A DNA stretch of 64,000 nucleotides from a marine gamma proteobacterium HTCC2089 (lineage in GTDB: Bacteria > Pseudomonadota > Gammaproteobacteria > Pseudomonadales > Azotimanducaceae): contig CAJJDH010000018.1 in the NCBI GenBank assembly GCA_905182905.1, positions 1 to 64,000 on the forward strand, given 5' to 3'. The position numbers and the translations under genes are program-made. Below, piece by piece: positions 16,427 to 23,189 of the stretch (position 1 is the first letter of the stretch; each line of letters opens with the position of its first letter). The notes beneath the pieces were generated by a model. That model was not told where the DNA came from. It made no database searches and worked only from the letters and a program-made list of their open reading frames with translations.

Positions 16427-16777
16427 GTTGGTTTTTTCCCGAATTCGTTTGTAGTTTTAGTTGCACAGTTAATGCATTACTCGACGCATTTGACCCAGCA
16501 ATAATCTCAATCAATTGTTTAAGTTTGTGCATCGGACAAGCAGTTGTCGAAAAATTGACCAATGCGAGCGGAAAAATCCAAGATTTCCCGACACCTAGCA
16601 CCCAAAAAACCATAAGTTATTGTTTTATAACAACATTATTGTTGGCACTGACTTTGCATCTTACATCTTCGTAAGACCGCATGGCAAGAAATTGCCACCG
16701 TTCATCGTTCAGGCAAAGCCTTGCAGGCTCACTGCCGGAACCCAGCGGTACAGGTTGATAAGAAAATGAAGGACGCA
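16427..16777. other. divergent intergenic region between transglycosylase and fliP
   Basis: This ~350-bp region contains the rightward sigma-54 element of fliP (16642-16658) and the leader that follows it. Short open frames on both strands show nothing recognisable. I see no convincing leftward promoter for the transglycosylase and no terminator. Confidence 0.55.
16642..16658 (+). promoter_or_regulatory. sigma-54 promoter of fliPQR-flhB and downstream genes
   Basis: TTGGCACT-GACT-TTGCA matches the sigma-54 consensus except for T in place of the G that follows TGGCAC. GG is at 16644-16645 and GC at 16656-16657, with exact 10-nt spacing. The predicted start is near 16669. It is the only strong promoter-like element before the fliP run. 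Confidence 0.8.
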
Positions 16778-17569
16778 ATGTTAGCAACGAGCAAAATGAT
16801 TAGCGAAAACTTTAGGGTCGGGGTTCGAAAGCCCTTGGCAACTTTAGTGATTATCGCTTTGGCCCTATTGGTGCCTCATATCGGTTATGCGGAAGGAATT
16901 CCAGCGTTGAAGATCCTTGAAACTAACGAAAGTGGTACGGAATATAGCTTGTCACTGCAACTGCTGATTGTAATGACGCTGCTGGGTTTCTTACCCTCAA
17001 TCCTCATTCTCATGACCTCCTTTACGCGAATAATCATTGTGCTATCTCTGCTACGACAAGCAATGGGAACTGCGCAAACACCTCCCAACCAAGTATTGGT
17101 AGGGATCGCTATGTTTTTGACACTCTTTATTATGAGCCCGGTTTTAGAGTCGATTTATACTGATGCGCTGGAGCCGGTGCAAAATGAAGAGATTACCTTT
17201 CAGGAAGGTCTAGACCGCGCACGAGTACCCCTGCAAGAATTCATGCTCAACCAGACTCGTGAGAAAGACCTTCTTATGTTTATGGAGATGTCGCAAAGTC
17301 CTGCGGTAGAAAAAGCTGAGGACATTCCCCTTACTGCTTTGGTGCCCGCATTCATTACCTCGGAATTGAAGACGGCCTTTACGATAGGCTTCTTGATCTA
17401 CATTCCCTTCATCATTATTGACCTCGTTGTAGCCAGTGTTCTGATGTCCATGGGTATGATGATGCTGTCGCCGATGATGATCTCTATGCCGTTTAAACTT
17501 CTTCTCTTTGTACTTGTCGACGGCTGGGGTTTAGTTACCAGTTCGCTTGTCGCCACGTTTGTTACTTGA
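16778..17569 (+). CDS. fliP: flagellar export gate protein FliP
   Basis: Core channel subunit of the flagellar type III gate, 263 aa from the ATG at 16778. That codon is preceded by GAAGGA, the best ribosome site. The frame also allows an ATG at 16766 or a TTG at 16721. A signal-peptide-like N-terminus (LATLVIIALALLVPHIGYAEG) is followed by the FliP signature SLSLQLLIVMTLLGFLPSI, LMTSFTRIIIVLSLLRQAMG, TPPNQVLVGIAMFLTLFIMS, PAFITSELKTAFTIGFLIYI and IIIDLVVASVLMSMGMMMLS, all standard. It heads a run with fliQ, fliR and flhB and is preceded by a sigma-54 element. Confidence 0.96.
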   Translation: MLATSKMISENFRVGVRKPLATLVIIALALLVPHIGYAEGIPALKILETNESGTEYSLSLQLLIVMTLLGFLPSILILMTSFTRIIIVLSLLRQAMGTAQTPPNQVLVGIAMFLTLFIMSPVLESIYTDALEPVQNEEITFQEGLDRARVPLQEFMLNQTREKDLLMFMEMSQSPAVEKAEDIPLTALVPAFITSELKTAFTIGFLIYIPFIIIDLVVASVLMSMGMMMLSPMMISMPFKLLLFVLVDGWGLVTSSLVATFVT

Positions 17570-17577
17570 GGTAGGTC

Positions 17578-17847
17578 ATGGACACATCTTTAGTAATGGA
17601 TATTGCGGTGGAGTCTTTACGCGTAACAGTACTTGTTGCCGCGCCAATCCTCGCTGCCGCGCTTATGTCCGGTTTACTTGTAGGTATTCTTCAGGCGGCT
17701 ACTTCTATTCAGGAAATGACCCTGAGTTTTATTCCTAAGTTAGTCGTAATGGTGTTAGCCATTGTGTTGTTCGGCGAGTGGCAGATTGCTGTGCTGGCAG
17801 ACTACTTTCAAACCATTTTTGAACGCGTCAGAACGATTACGTTTTAG
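17578..17847 (+). CDS. fliQ: flagellar export gate protein FliQ
   Basis: An 89-aa protein with two membrane-spanning helices that wraps the FliP/FliR helical gate. The conserved core VTVLVAAPILAAALMSGLLV-GILQAATSIQEMTLSFIPK-LVVMVLAIVLFGEWQ is a textbook FliQ sequence. The ATG at 17578 follows GAGGTAGGTC. It is spaced 8 nt from fliP and 6 nt from fliR. Length matches the family (88-90 aa). Confidence 0.97.
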   Translation: MDTSLVMDIAVESLRVTVLVAAPILAAALMSGLLVGILQAATSIQEMTLSFIPKLVVMVLAIVLFGEWQIAVLADYFQTIFERVRTITF

Positions 17848-17853
17848 CTAGTT

Positions 17854-18624
17854 ATGAATATGTTGCTGCCAGAAATCGTTAACCTACTGCAGAATTTCAT
17901 GTGGCCATTCGTCCGTGTCTCAGTAGTTCTGCTTGCAGCACCTTTATTTGGCATGGAAGCAGTTAACGTGCGTGTGCGTATCGCCATTGGCTTTGTTCTA
18001 ACTTGGATGATTTTTCCCCTTATAGAAGTACCGGAAATTGATCCTCTGAGCATTTTTGCAATTCAATTCATGCTGAATGAAATTATTGTTGGAGCCATGA
18101 TGGGGCTGACGTTGCAAGTTGTAACTGCTGCAATCATTACTAGTGGTCAAGCCGTCTCATCTAGTATGGGCCTAGGTATGGCGAATATGGTCGATCCTAA
18201 TTTAGGTAACGTGCCTACTCTGTCGCAGTTCTTTATGGTTATCAGTATGTTGATATTTTTGGCGTTAGGCGGCCACTTAGTCATCATCAGTATTTTGGTA
18301 CAAAGTTTCACTTCACTGCCTATTGGCGCGGGCTTGGCTAATACCAACGCGATACAGGGTTTTCTTGTCTGGTCATCGCAGATTTTTATTGGCGCACTAT
18401 CGTTGGTTCTACCGATTATTTTGGGCCTACTGATGGTTAACGTCTGTCTTGGTGTAATCTCCAGGGCCTCGCCCAGCCTCAACGTTTTTGCTGTGGGTTT
18501 CCCGGCATTGATTCCACTTGGCTTTGGCATGGTCATAATCACCATGGGGTTCATCGCATCACGCATGGAAAGCCTATGGTTTGCTGGCTTCCAAGTTCTT
18601 AACGAAAACCTGTTGGGGTTGTAA
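17854..18624 (+). CDS. fliR: flagellar export gate protein FliR
   Basis: A 256-aa multi-pass membrane protein that completes the gate (FliP5-Q4-R1). Typical segments are visible: FVRVSVVLLAAPLFG, NVRVRIAIGFVLTWMIFPLI, QVVTAAIITSGQAVSSSMGLGMANMVDP and VLSQFFMVISMLIFLALGGH-like text, plus SRASPSLNVFAVGFP near the C-terminus. The stop TAA shares its last base with the flhB ATG (1-nt overlap). Complete, and of normal length. Confidence 0.96.
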   Translation: MNMLLPEIVNLLQNFMWPFVRVSVVLLAAPLFGMEAVNVRVRIAIGFVLTWMIFPLIEVPEIDPLSIFAIQFMLNEIIVGAMMGLTLQVVTAAIITSGQAVSSSMGLGMANMVDPNLGNVPTLSQFFMVISMLIFLALGGHLVIISILVQSFTSLPIGAGLANTNAIQGFLVWSSQIFIGALSLVLPIILGLLMVNVCLGVISRASPSLNVFAVGFPALIPLGFGMVIITMGFIASRMESLWFAGFQVLNENLLGL

Positions 18625-19775
18625 TGGCTGAAGAATCCTCACAGGACGACAAGACAGAAGAACCGACCGCGCGGAAACTGGAAAAAGCGCGAGAAGACGG
18701 ACAGGTTCTGCGTTCACAAGATATGACAATTGCAGCGGTGACAATTTCCGTAATCGCTTCCATGTACGTTGGTGGGTTCTGGTTGGGGCCGCAGTTTGTG
18801 GCTATTTTTACCGAAGCTCTAACAATTCCGAGTAATTATGCCTTTGAAGAAAACTTGGCTATCAACCGTTTCGGCAAACTTGCAGCAGATAGTTTCTATG
18901 TGATGTTTCCTGTGTTTGGTGTAGCTGTAGCAATGGCTATTGCTTCGGCCACGGCATTAGGTGGTTTTGTGGTTTCCGGCAAAGCGATTATGCCCAAGGC
19001 GAGTAAGCTCAACCCCCTCAAGGGTTTCGCGCGGATCTTTGGTACCAAGGCATTAGTTGAACTTGGTAAAGCACTATTGAAATTCTCCATGGTTGCGTTG
19101 ATTGGCGGCACCTATCTTTACTTTAATTTTGATCAGGTTCTAATGATCGGACAGAGTCCGATTATGCGTGGAATTGTTCAGAGTATTGAGTTTGTCCTCT
19201 TTGGTGCACTCATTACCTCTTTAGCACTACTAGTTATCGCCGCTGTCGATGTGCCTTATCAGACTTATGAGTTTTTCAAAAAACTCAAGATGACTAAGCA
19301 AGAAATAAAAGATGAGATGAAAGAGGTTGAAGGCCAGCCGGAGGTGAAACAAAAAATTCGCCAGAAGCAGCAGGAAATGGCTCAGGGCAGAATGTTGGAC
19401 GAAGTTCCTAACGCTGATGTGATCGTCACCAACCCCCAACACTTCTCCGTGGCATTGGTCTACGAAATGGATCAAGAAGAAGCGCCTAAGGTACTGGCCA
19501 AAGGCACGGATAGAATGGCTAAACGCATCAGAGAAGTGGCTACAGAGAATGGTGTTGAGATCTTTGAAGCACCACTGCTTGCGCGTGCCCTGTATTTCAC
19601 GACTGAAATTGGCATGCCCATACCGCCAGGTTTGTTTCATGCCGTGGCTCAGGTCATCGCTTATGTATACAACCTAAATTCTATAGCTCCCGGCGCTCCA
19701 GCAATGCACAGGCCTAGACCTAAGGTGCCGGATGAGCTGGTATTTGACGAATATGGACACCGTGACATTGATTAA
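18624..19775 (+). CDS. flhB: flagellar export switch protein FlhB, NPQH cleavage motif
   Basis: A 383-aa protein that sits on the gate and, after self-cleavage of its cytoplasmic domain, switches export from rod/hook to filament substrates in response to FliK. The N-terminus is typical (DDKTEEPTARKLEKAREDGQVLRSQD). Four TM segments follow, then the linker (KMTKQEIKDEMKEVEGQPEVK) and the cytoplasmic domain. The autocleavage motif reads TNPQHFSVAL: Asn and Pro are present, but the usual Thr of NPTH is Gln. The rest (PLLARALYFTTEIGMPIPPG) is standard. In many relatives flhA follows. Here the next gene, 18 nt on, is unrelated to export. Confidence 0.96.
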   Translation: MAEESSQDDKTEEPTARKLEKAREDGQVLRSQDMTIAAVTISVIASMYVGGFWLGPQFVAIFTEALTIPSNYAFEENLAINRFGKLAADSFYVMFPVFGVAVAMAIASATALGGFVVSGKAIMPKASKLNPLKGFARIFGTKALVELGKALLKFSMVALIGGTYLYFNFDQVLMIGQSPIMRGIVQSIEFVLFGALITSLALLVIAAVDVPYQTYEFFKKLKMTKQEIKDEMKEVEGQPEVKQKIRQKQQEMAQGRMLDEVPNADVIVTNPQHFSVALVYEMDQEEAPKVLAKGTDRMAKRIREVATENGVEIFEAPLLARALYFTTEIGMPIPPGLFHAVAQVIAYVYNLNSIAPGAPAMHRPRPKVPDELVFDEYGHRDID

Positions 19776-19793
19776 ACAAGACAGGACAAAAAA

Positions 19794-21203
19794 ATGATTC
19801 CTTTAAAAGAAGAGCCTACATTAGCCGAAGGTTTATGTTTTAGCATTGAAGACAGCGATGCACTAAATATCTGTCGCAATGCACTCACGTATGCTGGATC
19901 TGTTGTCATTACTGCTGCAAGTAATGAGAGTCTTTTAGCTCATTACACCAGAGTTTTGCTTAGTCAGATGTCCGGACAAAATGGCAGCAGCAAGAGCAAA
20001 TTAGCCGTGCGTAGGATGCCAGGTGATAAAGATGGGCTACTTGTGGCCTTGAACAGATTACTCGCCGAATTAGATTTTGAAGGCGTGGAGGCAAAGAAAA
20101 AAGTGCCCACCTCTGAAGTTTGGTTGTACGAATTGCCCGGCCCTAGCGATTCTGAAATGATCATTACTACTGCGAATATGATTCGTCAGTTTAAGGCAGC
20201 CGGAGTTTCAATCATAGTTAATTCTAGGCAGGCACGCCCGGGCTCTGAATTACTTAACAAACTATCTCAGCGCGTCAGAGGCACGCTTGTTGAATTTGCG
20301 TTACCCGATAAGGAGGCGTGTATTGCCCTTGCCGAAAAGGTTTCCGGTACTACAGATGCATTACAGGTTAATGGCCTGATCAAAGATCTTGGTCATACTA
20401 TTCGTCGACCTCAGCCAGCAAGTTTGGCAGGGTTTGCTGATGAGAGCGTGTCAACTCAAGAGAGACTGACACAGCGAGTACCGATCAAGCCCGCTCACGA
20501 TAAAAGCCGCCCAGCTTCTGATCTATCAAGGACTCGCTACAAAAGTAAGCCGTCGAAAAGGTCAATGTTCAGCGGCGCTGCTACCGTTTTAGCAGCGCTG
20601 TTTGGTATCTATGCTCTCAACGGGGAGAATTGGAGTAACCTCAAGACTTCCGCTAGTACACTGTACGCGGATATGAGTACGAGTATTGTTTCTGCTACTG
20701 AGACGACTGCAATTGCTGAGGTAGCGCCGGTCTTGTCTGACACGTCAATCGCTGGCACTGATACACAGCTATTAACCCCTACAAGTGAATCGAATACTCA
20801 ATCAACACCCCTCGTACAGATGGCTGCGTTGGAGGAATCTCTAGCAGAGACTTTGACAACAGAAGCAAAATTGGATTCAGAGCAAAGTTTGACAGAGTTG
20901 TTCATCGTTACTCCTCCTCGACCCAGTGCCGATGCGGTGTATATCCAACACGCGTCATTTCGATTTCCCCAGGGCGCCTTTGTATACAAGAGCAATGCCA
21001 AAAGCCTTGCTGGGACGCAAATTTTCAGTAAAGGTAGTTCAGATCTGCGTTACGTGGTTGTGAGCGGTCCCTTTCTAGACAGGGTTGAAGCACAAGGGTA
21101 TTTAGACAACGCAGGTGTGACAGACAAAGCCTACTTTATTTTAGGTGGGGTTTTGGGTGAGCTGGTGACTGGACCGAACAACATATTGGCGAGTATGGAG
21201 TAA
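19794..21203 (+). CDS. DamX-like membrane protein: ATPase-like domain, one TM helix, SPOR-like domain
   Basis: A 469-aa protein of unknown function, 18 nt after flhB. The N-terminal ~185 residues look like an AAA/ExeA-type fold (DALNICRNALTYAGSVVITA, SEVWLYELPGPSDSEMIITT, AAGVSIIVNSRQ), but I see no Walker A (GxxxxGKT) and no clear Walker B, so nucleotide hydrolysis is doubtful. A basic stretch leads to one TM helix (~257-275, MFSGAATVLAALFGIYAL). A Thr/Ser/Glu-rich, probably periplasmic linker follows. The last ~90 residues resemble a SPOR domain (AVYIQHASF...DLRYVVVSGPFLDRVEAQGYL). This order is that of DamX, which binds septal peptidoglycan. Co-transcription with the next gene (3-nt gap) is likely. 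The flagellar role is inferred from position. Confidence 0.72.
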   Translation: MIPLKEEPTLAEGLCFSIEDSDALNICRNALTYAGSVVITAASNESLLAHYTRVLLSQMSGQNGSSKSKLAVRRMPGDKDGLLVALNRLLAELDFEGVEAKKKVPTSEVWLYELPGPSDSEMIITTANMIRQFKAAGVSIIVNSRQARPGSELLNKLSQRVRGTLVEFALPDKEACIALAEKVSGTTDALQVNGLIKDLGHTIRRPQPASLAGFADESVSTQERLTQRVPIKPAHDKSRPASDLSRTRYKSKPSKRSMFSGAATVLAALFGIYALNGENWSNLKTSASTLYADMSTSIVSATETTAIAEVAPVLSDTSIAGTDTQLLTPTSESNTQSTPLVQMAALEESLAETLTTEAKLDSEQSLTELFIVTPPRPSADAVYIQHASFRFPQGAFVYKSNAKSLAGTQIFSKGSSDLRYVVVSGPFLDRVEAQGYLDNAGVTDKAYFILGGVLGELVTGPNNILASME

Positions 21204-21206
21204 ACC

Positions 21207-22223
21207 ATGGCTGACGAAGATAATAAGAATAATAACGCGAAGGCATCTGAAGAAGAGGCTGCTTTTGATTCTGCCGCTGCTGTAGATGCCATTGTAGAAG
21301 GTACGCGAAATAGGGCAGATGAAATAGAAGAAGCACTAGAAGGCGCGTTGGACCCAGTGGTACTTTCGCAGGATCCGAACGACGATGCGAAGGAAATAGC
21401 CAAAGAAATAGAAACAGAAACAGTTAAGGCGAGTAGCGAAGTTGTAGAAAACATGGAGGAGATTGTTCTAGATCTCGATGGTGTAGGGGAAGCGAAACCT
21501 TCCAACAAAGCCGACAATGTTGAAGAGCCTAAGCTGCAGATTCACGTCGGCAGAGATGATGTTCGTATTTCTACGGGCCACCCTCTGATCGATGATATTG
21601 CCGCAGAGTTGGAAAAATCCCGCAAATTCACCATGTACGCGGTTTCCTCTCTATGCGTTGCGCTGCTGGCAGGGGTCTTATTCTTTATTCTAATGTCCAC
21701 GCAGATAGTACAAAAAATATCTCAAGTTGATGCAATGCTCGGCGCTGTCGCTAAACGCACACTGCAGGTAACTAAAGGCATTGAAACTTTTAGCACACTA
21801 GAAGAAAGGATTGGCCAGACACTGTTGAACCAAACTTCACTAGCAGAAACTTTAGCGGCAAACGATCTCGCAGTAGCAGAACTAGAAAGCCGAATTGCTG
21901 CTTTAAATGAAAGTATGCAAGCGAATATTGGACAAGTGGTAGATGAAAGTAGTAATTATCTGGTGCAAACTAGAAGTGTACTGCAAGAAGAAAATCAGAA
22001 GGCGTTCAATACTTTAGGTGAATTGCAGAGCATGTTGGCCGAACACCGTGGAATGATAGCGCCAATAAGTAATTTGAGCCGCGAGTTGAGCGTGGTCAAA
22101 GGTGATTTAACTGAGGTGCGACAGACTATAGATGACCTCTACATTATTGAACGCGCGCGCATGGCGCGAGAATTACTAGATCAACGCGACGCCGATCTAG
22201 ATGCATCAGGTGTAGAAAAATAG
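21207..22223 (+). CDS. uncharacterised single-pass membrane coiled-coil protein in flagellar operon
   Basis: Unrecognised 338-aa protein starting 3 nt after the DamX-like gene. Residues 1-135 are highly acidic and low-complexity (many Glu/Asp/Ala), predicted cytoplasmic. One TM helix lies at ~140-163 (FTMYAVSSLCVALLAGVLFF). The remaining ~170 residues are predicted coiled coil (LAANDLAVAELESRIAALNE, VDESSNYLVQTRSVLQEENQ, SRELSVVKGDLTEVRQTIDD) and would lie in the periplasm. No catalytic motif is visible. The layout suits a scaffold or spacer spanning the inner membrane. Tight spacing argues that it works with the SPOR-like protein before it. Confidence 0.72.
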   Translation: MADEDNKNNNAKASEEEAAFDSAAAVDAIVEGTRNRADEIEEALEGALDPVVLSQDPNDDAKEIAKEIETETVKASSEVVENMEEIVLDLDGVGEAKPSNKADNVEEPKLQIHVGRDDVRISTGHPLIDDIAAELEKSRKFTMYAVSSLCVALLAGVLFFILMSTQIVQKISQVDAMLGAVAKRTLQVTKGIETFSTLEERIGQTLLNQTSLAETLAANDLAVAELESRIAALNESMQANIGQVVDESSNYLVQTRSVLQEENQKAFNTLGELQSMLAEHRGMIAPISNLSRELSVVKGDLTEVRQTIDDLYIIERARMARELLDQRDADLDASGVEK

Positions 22224-22317
22224 ACCGGAGCCGCTAAAGTTTAGCTTATTGGACGAACACCTTTGGTAAACAACACCGCACGCGCTTTGGCCTAACTTTT
22301 TGAGGAATAGCTAAATT

Positions 22318-22944
22318 ATGTCACAGTCTTTTGTCGTTCCTGCCTTAATCACAGCTACAGCGCTCTTGCTGGCACTCATTTTTGTTCTAATGCTGTATAT
22401 GTGGCAGCGAATCAGCGCGTTGGAAAAGCAAAAGCACGAGACCGTGGAAACCAAATCTCGTGGGGCTGCGCTGCTGGGATTTAAGGGCAAAGAGATATGG
22501 GATGCGCTAGAAAATCCAGATAAAGCACCGGTAAATATCGGCGAACTTAGGCAGCGATATTCGTTTACGTTGTCTCGCCATATAGAGCAAATTATTGACC
22601 AAGGCCAAATGGATAAACAGGCTGGAAGAGAGGCTACGCCCGAAAGCAGTGCGGCTATTGGCGGGTTGCGCGGAGAAATAGAGTCTTGGTTACCCCCTTC
22701 ATATGTCGCGCGCTTTTATCGTATTGGCCGAGATTCTGCGATACTTTCAGATGATGAAGTTTCTGAGTTGCGTTCGGAAGTCAGAGCGCTGGTGAACGAG
22801 ATACTTGAGCGTTTGGGGATGTCTGCCGAAGCCGGTGGCATTGGTAATTTAATTACTTCGCATACTCTGGAATTTCGCACAAATGCAGCTGACTTAGAAG
22901 ATGAAGAAGCTACTCAAGAGGGCGCAACCGAGCCGACCGGCTAA
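22318..22944 (+). CDS. uncharacterised membrane-anchored protein at the end of the flagellar cluster
   Basis: Unrecognised 208-aa protein. A TM helix at ~6-30 (VVPALITATALLLALIFVLM) is followed by a short charged segment and a mostly helical soluble domain. Notable stretches are GFKGKEIWDALENPDKAPVN, SFTLSRHIEQIIDQGQ, IESWLPPSYVARFYRIGRDS and SEVRALVNEILERLGM. The C-terminus is acidic. The ATG follows TGAGGAATAGCTAAAT, a reasonable ribosome site. It lies 94 nt after the coiled-coil gene in the same direction and is the last gene before uvrD, so it probably ends the fliP transcript. No known flagellar family is evident to me. Confidence 0.7.
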   Translation: MSQSFVVPALITATALLLALIFVLMLYMWQRISALEKQKHETVETKSRGAALLGFKGKEIWDALENPDKAPVNIGELRQRYSFTLSRHIEQIIDQGQMDKQAGREATPESSAAIGGLRGEIESWLPPSYVARFYRIGRDSAILSDDEVSELRSEVRALVNEILERLGMSAEAGGIGNLITSHTLEFRTNAADLEDEEATQEGATEPTG

Positions 22945-23189
22945 TCGCCTTAAAACGTATTGCTGAGCATTTGCTGGCTGAAGAGATTGCTTGGTTCCGC
23001 AAAGTAATCTCACTCCCGCCAAACAGTCTGATACTTACATACTCCGCCACCCTTTCGCCGAACCCCGTTTTCCCCACCTTGCCAATTAGCGCCGTTGTGT
23101 GCAATTTGCGCAGTAACCTCCAGCTAAGATCAATTGAGTAAGGTATTATCTGGGTCGGTTTTGCAAGATTTGCGTTTTCGAGGAATAAA

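Noticed and set aside
16419-16613. Leftward 64-codon frame upstream of the transglycosylase
   Set aside because: No similarity to any family I know. It overlaps the transglycosylase start region and looks like chance open sequence.
22235-22262. TAAAGTTT before the 22318 gene as a sigma-28 -35 box
   Set aside because: The -35-like box is exact, but no acceptable GCCGATAA-like -10 follows at 11 nt. The best match (GACGAACA) has wrong spacing and several mismatches.
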